A DNA stretch of 64,000 nucleotides from the NCBI RefSeq assembly GCF_000265385.1, contig NC_018013.1, positions 2,569,001-2,633,000 of the forward strand. Direction: 5' to 3'. Made by a program: the position numbers and the translations under genes. Below are positions 49,609-58,845 of this stretch, one piece after another; the first letter of the stretch is position 1, and the number at the start of each line of letters is the position of its first letter. The notes under the pieces were generated by a model. That model saw only the letters and a program-made list of their open reading frames with translations. It was not told the DNA's origin and did no database searches. Source of the DNA: Aequorivita sublithincola DSM 14238 (lineage in GTDB: Bacteria > Bacteroidota > Bacteroidia > Flavobacteriales > Flavobacteriaceae).

Positions 49609-51435
49609 TTATGCTAAAGACTGCATTTCCACTAAACTATAATAAACCCCTTTTTTCTCTAGAAGTTCTTGATGTTTACCTTGTTCTACAATTTTTCCTT
49701 TGGAAAGAACCACGATATTGTCCGCATTTTGAATAGTGGAAAGTCTGTGCGCAATAACGATGGAAGTTCTGTTTTTCATCATTTTTTCCAAAGCATCCTG
49801 CACTAAACGTTCACTTTCAGTATCTAAAGCAGAAGTTGCTTCGTCCAAAATCATAATCGGTGGATTTTTAAGAACTGCGCGCGCAATGCTTAAACGTTGT
49901 TTTTGGCCGCCGCTCAGTTTATTTCCGCTGTCGCCAATATTGGTTTCAAAACCTTCGGGTAGGTCTTTTATGAATTCATAAGAATTGCTAATTTCTGCTG
50001 CTTCCATCAATTCTACATCAGAAGCCAAAGGTTTTCCGAGTTTTAAATTATTCCCCACAGTATCATTAAAAAGAATAGAATCTTGAGAAACGATGCCCAT
50101 TAAGCCGCGTAATGACCTTTTTGAAATATCTTTTATATCAACACCATCAATCTGTATACTACCTTGATTTACATCGTAAAAACGTGTCAATAGGTTTGCA
50201 ATCGTACTTTTTCCGCTACCAGATTGGCCAACTAGCGCGACAGTTTTACCCTTCGGAATTTCCAAAGAAAAATCTTTCAAAACGTATTGGTCTTCGTATT
50301 TAAAGGAAATATTTTTGATTGAAATAACACCGTCAAAACCTTCTTTTTGAACAGGATTTTCAATATCTGTAATGGTGTTTTCGGCTTCTAATAATTCTAA
50401 AATACGTTGTGCAGAACCATCTGCTCGTTTTATGGAATAGCTCGCTTTTGCAATTGCTTTGGCGGGAGTAAGAATATTATAAGCCAACGAAATATAACCA
50501 ATAAAGAAACTCGCTTCTAGTGTTTTATCTATAAAAACCAAATACCCTCCAAAAACTAAAAGAACACCAATTGTAATGATACCTAAAAGTTCACTTACAG
50601 GTGAAGCTAGGTTTTGTTTGTTCATTACCTTATTGGAATGCGTATAAAACCGTTGGTTACTATCCTCAAATTTCTTTTGAAAAATATTTTCAGCGTGAAA
50701 CGCTTTAATAATGCGCAATCCTCCCATTGTTTCTTCTAAAATGGAAAGAAAAACACCTTGTTCTTGTTGCACTTTTAACGAGCCTCTTTTAAGTGACTTC
50801 CCAATTTTCGAAATTATAAAACCTGAAATTGGCAAAAACAAAAACACAAAAAGTGTAAGTTTTGCACTTATAAGAAGCATAGCAATCAACGTAAATATAA
50901 TTGTCAACGGTTCGCGAACAATCATTTCCAAAACTGAAAGCACTGAGTTTTTAACTTCATCCACATCACCACTCAAACGGGAGATTGTATCTCCTTTTCT
51001 TTTTTCTGAATAAAATGCTAAAGGAAACTGAACTACCTTTCTATAAAGATCATTCCGAAGATCCCTTAAAACCCCATTTCGCATATATGTGGAATAAAAC
51101 ATCGCCAAATAATTGCTCAAGTTTTTCAATAAAAAGAGAGAGATTATGATAGCCACCATATACATAAGCACTTTAAACTCCCCGTATTTATTGATGTTTT
51201 CAATAATGAAGTAGTTAAAATAGTCTTGTAAATAGTCTTTTATTTTTGAAATTCCTTCATAAACTGGTTGAACCGCAGACTTGCGTTTATCATTAAAAAT
51301 AACCTCGAAAATAGGAATTAGCGCCACAAAAGAAAGTGTACCGAACAAAGCATAAAGAATGTTGAAAAATATATTTAGGTAAGCAAACCTTTTATAGGGG
51401 ATGACGTAACGCAGTATTTTTTTGAAATAATTCAT
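49609..51435 (-). CDS. ABC exporter, MsbA-like fused permease-ATPase
   Basis: 608 residues, one half-transporter. Six membrane helices lie within about 15-325. The ATPase domain has Walker A ALVGQSGSGKSTI near 395, signature LSGGQKQRLSIARAVL near 504 and Walker B PPIMILDEATSALD near 520, then the H-loop IVIAHRLSTI near 558. It forms a homodimer that flips lipid A-type lipids or exports drugs. The start overlaps the phosphohexomutase stop by one base (TAATG), so both are made from one mRNA. That link to sugar-phosphate metabolism favours an envelope-lipid role. Confidence 0.92.
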   Translation of the reverse strand: MNYFKKILRYVIPYKRFAYLNIFFNILYALFGTLSFVALIPIFEVIFNDKRKSAVQPVYEGISKIKDYLQDYFNYFIIENINKYGEFKVLMYMVAIIISLFLLKNLSNYLAMFYSTYMRNGVLRDLRNDLYRKVVQFPLAFYSEKRKGDTISRLSGDVDEVKNSVLSVLEMIVREPLTIIFTLIAMLLISAKLTLFVFLFLPISGFIISKIGKSLKRGSLKVQQEQGVFLSILEETMGGLRIIKAFHAENIFQKKFEDSNQRFYTHSNKVMNKQNLASPVSELLGIITIGVLLVFGGYLVFIDKTLEASFFIGYISLAYNILTPAKAIAKASYSIKRADGSAQRILELLEAENTITDIENPVQKEGFDGVISIKNISFKYEDQYVLKDFSLEIPKGKTVALVGQSGSGKSTIANLLTRFYDVNQGSIQIDGVDIKDISKRSLRGLMGIVSQDSILFNDTVGNNLKLGKPLASDVELMEAAEISNSYEFIKDLPEGFETNIGDSGNKLSGGQKQRLSIARAVLKNPPIMILDEATSALDTESERLVQDALEKMMKNRTSIVIAHRLSTIQNADNIVVLSKGKIVEQGKHQELLEKKGVYYSLVEMQSLA

Positions 51436-53150
51436 TAACTAATGTTTAGTTGTGCGGCAATGGCGTCAATTTTTTTCTGAAGAATTTCTTCAAAATTTTC
51501 TTTTTCCAAAGTGTTCACGCTAATGTAGAACTTTATTTTCGGTTCTGTGCCGCTTGGTCGCGCTGCAATTTTGCTACCATCCTCAGTATAATAGATTAAA
51601 ACGTTGGATTTTGGCAGATTTAATGACAAAGTTTCCTGTTTTATAAAATCTGTGGTTTCGTTTTTTGAGACATCGTCCATTCGCACCACTTTACTTCCTG
51701 CAATTTCCTTAAAAGGATTTTCACGAAGGTTTTTCATTATTGCTGAAATCTCCTCAGCTCCCTGTTTTCCTTTCTTTGTAACCGAAATCAGATGTTCACG
51801 ATAGTTCCCTAATTGTTCGTAAACATCATTCAAATATTGAAACATACTGCTACCAGAATCTTTTTTCTGTGCGGCAATCTCGCAAGCGAGTAGGGTGGCG
51901 GTAACGGCGTCTTTATCGCGGACGAAATCGCCCACTAAATAACCGAAACTTTCTTCGCCACCACCAATAAATTCAAGCTCTGGGAAATCCTTTACCATTT
52001 TAGCAATCCACTTAAAACCAGTAAGTCCGTCAATATATTTTACGTTGAAATGTTTCGCAACCTTTTCAACCATTGGTGTTGAAACGATTGTAGAAGCTAC
52101 GAATTGTTTTCCATTAAGTTTTCCAGCTTTTTGCCATTGTTCTAAAAGGAAATGCGTCATTAAAACCATTGTTTGGTTTCCGTTTAGCAAAACCATTTCA
52201 TTTTTATCATTTCGAACTGCAACGCCTAATCTGTCGCAGTCTGGGTCAGTTCCAATAACGATATCTGCATTTGTTTTTTCAGCAAGTTCCAAAGCCATTT
52301 TTAAAGCGGCTGGCTCTTCTGGGTTTGGTGATTTTACGGTTGGAAAATCGCCATCAGGTTCAGCTTGCTCTCCAACAATCAATACATTATCATAACCAGC
52401 TTGCTCCAAAACCTTCGGAATCATTGTGATTGATGTTCCGTGAAGCGAAGTGAAAACAATTTTCAAGTTGTCTTTTGCCTCTTTTGAAGTATTAAAAGTT
52501 CCATTTTTAACTGAAGCCTTTGCGAAAGCTTCATCAACTTCAGTATCTATATATTGAATCAAACTTTGATTTGCTTCAAATTTTATGTCTTCGTATTTAA
52601 GGGAATTTATTTCAGCAATTATTTCGCCATCTTGCGGTGGAACCAGTTGTCCACCATCTTCCCAATAGACTTTAAAGCCGTTGTACTCAGGCGGATTGTG
52701 CGATGCCGTTAAAACAATTCCCGCTTGGCAATCCAAATATTTCACAGCGAAGGAAAGCTCTGGAGTAGGTCGCAATTCTGAAAAAAGAAAGACTTTTATT
52801 CCGTTAGCTGAAAAAACATCTGCCACCAATTTTGCAAATTTCTTGCTGTTGTGGCGACAATCGTAAGCTATTGCGACTTTGATTTCTTTATTTGGAAATT
52901 GTACTTTTAAATAATTTGAAAGTCCCTGAGTGTTTTTTCCAAGGGTATATTTGTTGATTCGATTATCGCCGAGTCCCATAATACCTCGCATACCGCCAGT
53001 TCCGAATTCCAGGTTTTTATAGAAACTATCCTCCAATCCTTCTGGATCGTTGGCAATCATTTCTTTAATGTCGTGTTTAGTTTTTTCGTCGAAAAAAGGA
53101 GTGAGCCATTGGTTTGCTTTGGCAAGAGTCTTCGGATCTACGTAAATCAT
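51435..53150 (-). CDS. Phospho-sugar mutase (phosphoglucomutase/phosphomannomutase)
   Basis: 571 residues, alpha-D-phosphohexomutase family, PGM2-like length. The phosphoserine loop is VLTASHNPPEYNGFKVYWE near 142-160 (Ser145), metal loop IGTDPDCDRLGV near 298-309, sugar loop GGEESFGY near 397-404 and phosphate loop RPSGTEPKIKFY near 534-545. It interconverts hexose 1- and 6-phosphates; glucose, mannose or ribose phosphates are all possible for this subgroup. It is upstream of and coupled to the ABC exporter. Confidence 0.94.
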   Translation of the reverse strand: MIYVDPKTLAKANQWLTPFFDEKTKHDIKEMIANDPEGLEDSFYKNLEFGTGGMRGIMGLGDNRINKYTLGKNTQGLSNYLKVQFPNKEIKVAIAYDCRHNSKKFAKLVADVFSANGIKVFLFSELRPTPELSFAVKYLDCQAGIVLTASHNPPEYNGFKVYWEDGGQLVPPQDGEIIAEINSLKYEDIKFEANQSLIQYIDTEVDEAFAKASVKNGTFNTSKEAKDNLKIVFTSLHGTSITMIPKVLEQAGYDNVLIVGEQAEPDGDFPTVKSPNPEEPAALKMALELAEKTNADIVIGTDPDCDRLGVAVRNDKNEMVLLNGNQTMVLMTHFLLEQWQKAGKLNGKQFVASTIVSTPMVEKVAKHFNVKYIDGLTGFKWIAKMVKDFPELEFIGGGEESFGYLVGDFVRDKDAVTATLLACEIAAQKKDSGSSMFQYLNDVYEQLGNYREHLISVTKKGKQGAEEISAIMKNLRENPFKEIAGSKVVRMDDVSKNETTDFIKQETLSLNLPKSNVLIYYTEDGSKIAARPSGTEPKIKFYISVNTLEKENFEEILQKKIDAIAAQLNIS

Positions 53151-53212
53151 TCGCTTAAATTAATTTGCAAAAATAGGTATTTATAAAGTGCTTTTTTTAA
53201 AAAGCTAAAAAA

Positions 53213-53277
53213 CTCTGTGTTCTCTGTGCCTTTGTGGTGAAATAAATAGTAACCACGGAGGCACAGAGGACACAGAG
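53213..53277. repeat. CTCTGTG hairpin repeat, copy 3
   Basis: Arms at 53213-53238 and 53252-53277 pair with about 3 mismatches in 26 around a 13-base loop. The arms match copy 1 at 17791-17850 closely. It sits between the glycosyltransferase stop and the phosphohexomutase start. Confidence 0.85.
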
Positions 53278-53278
53278 A

Positions 53279-54220
53279 TTAGATTCGTTCTTTGATAATA
53301 TAGTTTTGAGAATCTTTTTTACTCCTAAGAATCAATTCGCCTAAAAACCCAGCAAGAAAAAGTTGGGATCCCAGAATCATTGCCGTAAGGGCTATAAAAA
53401 ACTCCGGACGGTCGGTAATTAGCCTCGCGGAAGGATTGATAAATAACTTGTCAATACCAAGAAATAAAGCAAAACAGAACCCAATAAATAACATTACCGC
53501 GCCCCAAGCACCAAAAAGGTGCATTGGCCGTTTCCCGAAACGAGAGAGAAACCAAATGGTTATTAAATCTAAAAAGCCTCGAATAAAGCGCTCTGCCCCA
53601 AATTTTGTGGTTCCGTATTTTCGGGCTTGATGCAAAACAGTTTTTTCAGAAATCTTACTAAAGCCTGCATTTTTGGCCAATACTGGAATGTAACGATGCA
53701 TTTCACCAGTTACTTCAATGGATTTTACAACTTCATTTTTATAAGCTTTTAACCCGCAATTGAAATCGTGCAATTTCACACCAGAAGTTTTTCGAGCTGC
53801 ATAATTGAACAATTTTGAAGGCATGTTTTTGCTCAGAACAGAATCGTACCGTTTCTTTTTCCAACCTGAAACAAGATCGAAACCTTCTTCGGTTATCATT
53901 TTATAGAGTTCGGGAATTTCCTCTGGATTGTCCTGTAAATCGGCATCCATTGTGATAATCACTTCGCCTTTGGCCATTGCGAAACCAGCATGCAAGGCTT
54001 GCGATTTTCCGTAGTTTTTCTGAAAACGAATTCCTTTTACGTTTTGATTATTTTCGGAAAGCTTCTCAATAATCTTCCAGGAATCGTCTATACTGCCATC
54101 GTCTATAAATATGAGCTCATATAAAAAACCATTGGATTGCATAACAGATGCAATCCAACGATATAATTCATTAAGTGATTCTTCTTCGTTAAGAAGTGGG
54201 ATAACGATGGATATATTCAT
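53279..54220 (-). CDS. Family 2 glycosyltransferase with two C-terminal membrane helices (DPM1/ArnC-like)
   Basis: 313 residues. The GT-A domain covers about 1-220: ISIVIPLLNEEESLNELYRW, IFIDDGSIDDSWKII near 40 and TMDADLQDNPEEIPEL near 92 (the DxD-type site). Two membrane helices lie near 236-258 and 270-295. This architecture belongs to enzymes that transfer a sugar from a nucleotide donor to undecaprenyl phosphate, facing the cytoplasm. The sugar is unknown. It is downstream of DUF4199 by 8 bases, a gene pair often seen in flavobacteria, with the hairpin repeat after it. Confidence 0.9.
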   Translation of the reverse strand: MNISIVIPLLNEEESLNELYRWIASVMQSNGFLYELIFIDDGSIDDSWKIIEKLSENNQNVKGIRFQKNYGKSQALHAGFAMAKGEVIITMDADLQDNPEEIPELYKMITEEGFDLVSGWKKKRYDSVLSKNMPSKLFNYAARKTSGVKLHDFNCGLKAYKNEVVKSIEVTGEMHRYIPVLAKNAGFSKISEKTVLHQARKYGTTKFGAERFIRGFLDLITIWFLSRFGKRPMHLFGAWGAVMLFIGFCFALFLGIDKLFINPSARLITDRPEFFIALTAMILGSQLFLAGFLGELILRSKKDSQNYIIKERI

Positions 54221-54228
54221 TCAATTGA

Positions 54229-54762
54229 TTAAAGTTGTTGTTGCGGCGGGTTGTTTTTCATTACAAAACCTGCGATCAATGAAATTATAAATCCAAAAAA
54301 TAATGTGGCAAGTATTGCAATTGCAGACATGATTAAAGGCGACATAAATTTGGCAGAAATTTCTAGACTATTATCAATTTGTTCCTGAGTCATGTTTGGA
54401 TAACTTTCAATCATCTGTTCTCGAGAAAAATCTAAAGTTTTTTGAATGAAGTCAGGATCAATATAATTCATAAAAATATAATTGAAAACAACACCGATTA
54501 CACCCGCTATCAAACTTATTGCTAAACCAGTTTTTAAAGATTGACTAATAGTTAGAAAACCTGCGTTACCAGTTTTAAAGGCTTTTATACCATAAACGAT
54601 AACACCCACAGAAATAAATAATTGTAAGACGGTTAGCCACCAAGGACGATCAATATGAACATCCAACACATAAGAAATTACTTGTAATACAATTGAAAGC
54701 AAGGCTAGAAGCACTCCATAATTAAGCGCTATTTTTTTTAAGGAGTCTGTTTGAGTTTCCAT
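54229..54762 (-). CDS. DUF4199 membrane protein
   Basis: 177 residues with four hydrophobic segments (about 13-34, 41-60, 77-98 and 141-168). KKIALNYGVLLALLSIVLQV near the N terminus and YGIKAFKTGNAGFLTISQSL near 58 are typical of DUF4199, a Bacteroidota family of unknown function that often lies directly before a GT2 glycosyltransferase, as here (8-base gap). It may assist lipid-linked sugar formation or translocation; that is inference from context. The gene is divergent from the L31 gene. Confidence 0.88.
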   Translation of the reverse strand: METQTDSLKKIALNYGVLLALLSIVLQVISYVLDVHIDRPWWLTVLQLFISVGVIVYGIKAFKTGNAGFLTISQSLKTGLAISLIAGVIGVVFNYIFMNYIDPDFIQKTLDFSREQMIESYPNMTQEQIDNSLEISAKFMSPLIMSAIAILATLFFGFIISLIAGFVMKNNPPQQQL

Positions 54763-54859
54763 TTATTAAACGTTTTTTGGTTCGGATTGTTAGTAAACAA
54801 AGATAGCAAAACGTTACATTTGCAGACGATTTTATGTTGAATTAAAAAAGTGCATAATT

Positions 54860-54892
54860 TTGTTGCTAATTTCCAATTAATAACTAAATTTG
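54860..54892 (+). promoter_or_regulatory. Promoter of the L31 gene
   Basis: TTGTTG at 54860-54865 and TAAATTTG at 54885-54892 are 19 bases apart and fit the Bacteroidota -33/-7 pair. Confidence 0.7.
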
Positions 54893-54901
54893 CAAACTCA
54901 A

Positions 54902-54917
54902 TTCCGAAAGGTCGGAA
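54902..54917 (+). promoter_or_regulatory. Leader hairpin before L31
   Basis: TTCCGA at 54902-54907 pairs perfectly with TCGGAA at 54912-54917 around AAGG, at the very start of the predicted mRNA. It could be an autoregulatory site for L31, a type known for ribosomal proteins, or simply a stabilising 5' hairpin. Confidence 0.5.
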
Positions 54918-54953
54918 GCGTGCATTTTAAATAATAATATTACAATTACAGAG

Positions 54954-55235
54954 ATGAAAAAAGGTATCCACCCAGAAAATTATAGATTGATTGCTTTTAA
55001 GGACATGAGTAATGATGAAGTTTTCCTTACTAAGTCAACAGCAGATACTAAAGAAACTATCGAGGTTGATGGTGTTGAGTATCCTTTAGTGAAAATGGAA
55101 ATTTCACGTACTTCTCATCCTTTCTATACTGGAAAAGCAAAACTTATAGATACTGCAGGACGTATTGACAAATTCAAAAACAAATACGACAAGTTTAAAA
55201 AACCTGCCAAAACAGAAGCTAAAACTGAAGAATAG
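54954..55235 (+). CDS. rpmE2: 50S ribosomal protein L31, type B
   Basis: 93 residues. [20 protein letters not shown] and [20 protein letters not shown] with IDKFKNKY are the type B (YkgM-like, zinc-independent) L31 pattern; the CxxC of zinc-binding L31 is absent. The last 15 residues are an added Lys/Glu-rich tail. L31 bridges the two subunits. Monocistronic with its own promoter, leader hairpin and terminator. Confidence 0.96.
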   Translation: MKKGIHPENYRLIAFKDMSNDEVFLTKSTADTKETIEVDGVEYPLVKMEISRTSHPFYTGKAKLIDTAGRIDKFKNKYDKFKKPAKTEAKTEE

Positions 55236-55258
55236 TCTTTTGGTTTTACAACTTATAC

Positions 55259-55291
55259 AAAAGCCTTCGAGAAATCGAGGGCTTTTTTTTT
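55259..55291 (+). terminator. Intrinsic terminator of the L31 gene
   Basis: AAAAGCCTTCGA at 55259-55270 pairs with TCGAGGGCTTTT at 55275-55286 (one T-G pair) around GAAA, followed by a T run. Confidence 0.9.
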
Positions 55292-55345
55292 GGTGTTGAG
55301 CACACCTTTATTATCTTTATTACATAATATATAGATACTTAATAA

Positions 55346-55663
55346 ATGATTATACCTTGGACAAAATTGTTACCTACTGCTATCTCCGTGGTCGAAGTGG
55401 CTGGTAAGTTGCTTTCTTCCAACAAAAAAGAAGTAGCAAAAGCAGAGAAAAATCACAGCCTGGATCCCGAAGGTTTATTAATGCGTATAGAAGTGCTAGA
55501 AAAGAGCGAGGTCAAACAGGCGGAACTCATTCAGCAAATGGCACTCCAAAATCTTAGTCTTATTAAAAAAGCAGATAGTAATTATAGACTTGCAATAATT
55601 GGCTTCTTTACCTCTTTAATATCGATAGCTTTATTTTGTGTACTTTACTTTCTAAAATTTTAA
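55346..55663 (+). CDS. Small tail-anchored hypothetical protein
   Basis: 105 residues. Residues 1-50 are mixed, 45-75 helical and charged (LLMRIEVLEKSEVKQAELIQ), and one membrane segment lies at about 82-102 at the C terminus, so it should be tail-anchored with the helix in the cytoplasm. I do not recognise the family. It lies 27 bases before the GlmU-like gene on the same strand and may be co-transcribed. Confidence 0.6.
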   Translation: MIIPWTKLLPTAISVVEVAGKLLSSNKKEVAKAEKNHSLDPEGLLMRIEVLEKSEVKQAELIQQMALQNLSLIKKADSNYRLAIIGFFTSLISIALFCVLYFLKF

Positions 55664-55690
55664 AATCACTCATTACAAGCAGTAAATAAG

Positions 55691-56866
55691 ATGAATTATA
55701 TACTATTTGACGGCAACGTCCGCAATCAATTGTTACCCTTCACATTTACACGTCCAGTAGCCGATATACGCGTTGGGATCTTGACCATTCGTGAAAAATG
55801 GGAACATCATTTAGGCTTTACTACAACAACGGTGACGGAAGATTATCTTTCTGAAAAATATCCTTTTTTAGAATTGGAGCGAAATATTTTGATAAACGCA
55901 TCCTTTCTTCCTTCAGAGAATTTGGTGAATATAATTAAAGGATTGGAAGAAAATCAAGCTGTGTTTTTTGATGATGAACCTATAGCTTTTTTCACAACGG
56001 AAGAACAGGAAGTAGATTTTGAAACATTCGATATTATTCAATACGAACACGATGACGTTTTGCGAATCGAGTACACTTGGGATATCTTCTCAAAAAACGG
56101 CGAAGCAATAAAGCGAGATTTTGAAATGCTTACCAAAGACAGAAAATCACAGCCAATTCCTAAAGGGGTTTGGACAAAAAATCCTGAAAATATTTTTATT
56201 GAAGAAGGCGCAATCATTGAATTCTGTACTTTGAACGCTTCCGAAGGACCAATATATATAGGTAAAGATGCCGAAATTATGGAAGGCGCTTTAGTTCGTG
56301 GGCCATTTGCACTTTGCGAACATTCCACTTTGAAAATGGGAGCTAAGATCTACAGTAATACAACCATTGGTCCGCACAGTAAAGTTGGGGGGGAAGTGAA
56401 CAATTCGGTGATCTTTGGATATTCCAACAAAGGCCACGATGGATTTTTAGGGAATTCTGTTTTGGGCGAATGGTGTAATTTGGGAGCAGACACTAATAAT
56501 TCAAACTTAAAGAACAATTATGCCGAAGTTCGTCTTTGGGATTATGAAACTGAAGGATTCGCAAGAACAGGACTTCAATTTTGCGGCCTGATGATGGGCG
56601 ACCATAGCAAATGTGGAATTAATACAATGTTCAATACGGGAACCGTTGTAGGCGTAAGCGCCAATATCTTCGGAAGTGGTTTTCCTCGTAATTTCGTTCC
56701 AAGCTTCAGTTGGGGCGGAAGTTGTGGATTTACAACCTACAAAACCGACAAAGCTTTTGAAGTTGCAAAAGTGGTGATGAGCCGAAGAAACATTGAATTT
56801 TCAGAAGCGGACGCCAAGATTATGCAACACGTTTATGACGAAACCGCGAAGTGGCGCAAAGGCTAA
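55691..56866 (+). CDS. GlmU-like putative sugar nucleotidyltransferase with left-handed beta-helix
   Basis: 391 residues. The N terminus (ILFDGNVRNQLLPFTFTRPV, then ADIRVGILTIREKWE) marks the Bacteroidota GlmU-related family with a shortened nucleotidyltransferase-like domain. The C-terminal half has hexapeptide repeats of a left-handed beta-helix (IYIGKDAEIMEGALVRGPFA, KMGAKIYSNTTIGPHSKVGG, then NSVIFGYSNKGHDGFLGNS), the acetyl- or acyltransferase fold. The usual GlmU signature LAAGxGTRM is absent, so nucleotidyl transfer is doubtful. The substrate is unknown. It ends 4 bases inside the opposing small membrane-protein gene. Confidence 0.85.
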   Translation: MNYILFDGNVRNQLLPFTFTRPVADIRVGILTIREKWEHHLGFTTTTVTEDYLSEKYPFLELERNILINASFLPSENLVNIIKGLEENQAVFFDDEPIAFFTTEEQEVDFETFDIIQYEHDDVLRIEYTWDIFSKNGEAIKRDFEMLTKDRKSQPIPKGVWTKNPENIFIEEGAIIEFCTLNASEGPIYIGKDAEIMEGALVRGPFALCEHSTLKMGAKIYSNTTIGPHSKVGGEVNNSVIFGYSNKGHDGFLGNSVLGEWCNLGADTNNSNLKNNYAEVRLWDYETEGFARTGLQFCGLMMGDHSKCGINTMFNTGTVVGVSANIFGSGFPRNFVPSFSWGGSCGFTTYKTDKAFEVAKVVMSRRNIEFSEADAKIMQHVYDETAKWRKG

Positions 56867-57144
56867 TGGTAGAATAAAAAGTAAATTATTATTGCTAATA
56901 TCACAAGCATAATGCTTCCGAAAACAAAGACTAAGTTTTTTTGGCGGCGCAATTCGTTTTCTTTCAATTTTTGTTTAAAAGCCACGAACTGTGCTGGCGA
57001 CATTTTTTTATAATCAACAACTTTTGTGGAAGTTCCATATTTCGAAGAAACATCTTTTTCAAAATAATTCTTTCGATTGGCAAGTTGCTTCGCATTATTG
57101 CGAATTGATTGAATCATAGCGGCAGCCGAACCTCCAAAACCCAT
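56863..57144 (-). CDS. Small membrane protein of unknown function
   Basis: 93 residues: a basic N-terminal helical part (MGFGGSAAAMIQSIRNNAKQ onward), the block YKKMSPAQFVAFKQKLKENE, then one membrane segment near 70-91. Homologues with the MGFGGSAxAMIxSxRNN start are, from memory, common in flavobacteria and sometimes mislabelled riboflavin synthase; nothing here supports that. The 3' end overlaps the GlmU-like gene by 4 bases, convergent. Confidence 0.7.
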   Translation of the reverse strand: MGFGGSAAAMIQSIRNNAKQLANRKNYFEKDVSSKYGTSTKVVDYKKMSPAQFVAFKQKLKENELRRQKNLVFVFGSIMLVILAIIIYFLFYH

Positions 57145-57215
57145 AGCGTGTTTTTTTTAGTATATTTTGGTAATTTACAAAAAAAAGATAAACTAAAAAA
57201 CTCACTAAAAAGCAA

Positions 57216-58796
57216 TCAATGAACTGCCGAAGTATCAACCTTTCCGGCACCTTTTTTAATCAAAAGAACAAAAGGCACACATATTAAAAATGCAAATCCC
57301 ATATAAAGGAAAATGTCCATATAGGTTAAAACCGTTCCTTGGATTCTAATTGTTCCTTCTAAAACCTGATATGCTCGCGCCAAAGCTTCATTGGCGCTAA
57401 AACCTTTTCCCATAAATAGTTGTTGTAAGCCTTGAATGCGGTTTTGAACAATTGGGTTTGTTGGATTTATATTCGGAATTAAATCCACACGATGCTGTTG
57501 GTTAAATCTGAAGATTAATGTAGTTATTATCGCGATTCCAAAGGAACCTCCTAGTTGGCGCATCATTCCAGTAAAAGCAGCGCCTTCGCCGATTTCTTTT
57601 CCTTTTAAAGTGGAAAGTGCTAAGGTTGTGATAGGTACGAACAAAAGTCCTAAACCAACTCCACGAATCACCAATGGCCAGAATAAATGTTCGCTTCCTG
57701 TATCTGGAGTCATCAAATTGTGCATCCAATAACTAAAAATGAAGAAAATGATAAAACCTGCTGCGACCAAATATTTCTGCGGTACGCCACGCTCAATCGC
57801 TTTTCCTATAAAAGGCATCATCAATCCAGTTGTAATTGAACTAGGGATGAGAAGCAAACCTGCATCAGTAGCTGTCCAACCTAGAATTGATTGGGTGTAA
57901 ATAGGAATGATAAATGTGGTTCCGTAAAGACCAAAACCGAGGATGAAAGTATAAATGGTTCCAATGCGAAGGTTGTTGTTTTTCAAAACACGAAGATTCA
58001 CAATTGGGTGTTCGTAAACCATTTCGCGCCAAATAAAGGCTATTAATCCGAAAACTGAGATGACACTTAATGCTGTAATCAAATTGTCGTTAAACCAATC
58101 GTCTTGCTGCCCGTGTTCCAAAACAAATTGTAGCGAACCAATAAACGAAGCCAAGAATAAAATGCCCCACCAATCCACTTGTTTTACACTCAATTTCTCT
58201 CCAAATTTTGGACTTCTTACGTAGGTAAGCGTCAAAATTGTTGCGATAATTCCGATTGGTATATTTATGTAAAATATATACGGCCACGAAAAATTATCAA
58301 CCAAATAACCTCCCAAAGGTGGTCCCAAAGTTGGGCCAACAATTACGCCCATTCCATAAATAGCTTGCGCCATTCCACGTTTTGCGGCGGGATAACTTTC
58401 GGTAATAATGGTTTGTGCGGTTACTAAAAGGGCGCCACCACCTAAGCCTTGAATAAATCTGAAAGCGACCAATTCCCAAATGTTCGTCGCATTTCCGCAG
58501 AGAAAGGAAGCAACAGTAAAAATAACGATGGAAACCGCAAAGTAATTTCTTCTTCCAAATTGCTTTGAAAGCCAACTAGTCATTGGGATTACAATAACGT
58601 TTGCAATGGCGTACGCGGTAATTACCCACGCGATGTCTGTTAAAGTTGCTCCCAAACTTCCGCGCATATCATTCAATGCAACGTTTACAATTGTGGTGTC
58701 GATTATTTCTAAAAGCGCACACAAAACTGCGGTGATGGTTATAATGATTCTTCGCGTGCCGTATTCTACTAGACTGTCTTCTTCTTGCTCCTGCAT
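57216..58796 (-). CDS. emrB: DHA2-family MFS multidrug efflux transporter (EmrB-like)
   Basis: 526 residues with about 14 membrane helices. The DHA2 signature ALLEIIDTTIVNVALNDM lies near 22-40 (motif D1), RFIQGLGGGALLVTAQTII near 112 and GMGVIVGPTLGPPLGGYLVD near 147 (motif C of drug antiporters). It exports hydrophobic compounds using the proton gradient. Together with EmrA-like and TolC-like proteins from the upstream genes it forms a tripartite pump through both membranes. It is the last gene of the tetR-tolC-emrA-emrB operon, 49 bases after emrA. Confidence 0.94.
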   Translation of the reverse strand: MQEQEEDSLVEYGTRRIIITITAVLCALLEIIDTTIVNVALNDMRGSLGATLTDIAWVITAYAIANVIVIPMTSWLSKQFGRRNYFAVSIVIFTVASFLCGNATNIWELVAFRFIQGLGGGALLVTAQTIITESYPAAKRGMAQAIYGMGVIVGPTLGPPLGGYLVDNFSWPYIFYINIPIGIIATILTLTYVRSPKFGEKLSVKQVDWWGILFLASFIGSLQFVLEHGQQDDWFNDNLITALSVISVFGLIAFIWREMVYEHPIVNLRVLKNNNLRIGTIYTFILGFGLYGTTFIIPIYTQSILGWTATDAGLLLIPSSITTGLMMPFIGKAIERGVPQKYLVAAGFIIFFIFSYWMHNLMTPDTGSEHLFWPLVIRGVGLGLLFVPITTLALSTLKGKEIGEGAAFTGMMRQLGGSFGIAIITTLIFRFNQQHRVDLIPNINPTNPIVQNRIQGLQQLFMGKGFSANEALARAYQVLEGTIRIQGTVLTYMDIFLYMGFAFLICVPFVLLIKKGAGKVDTSAVH

Positions 58797-58845
58797 ATAA
58801 TTTTTGATAGGTTATTGCTAACGTCTCAAGTCTAAATTCTGAAAT

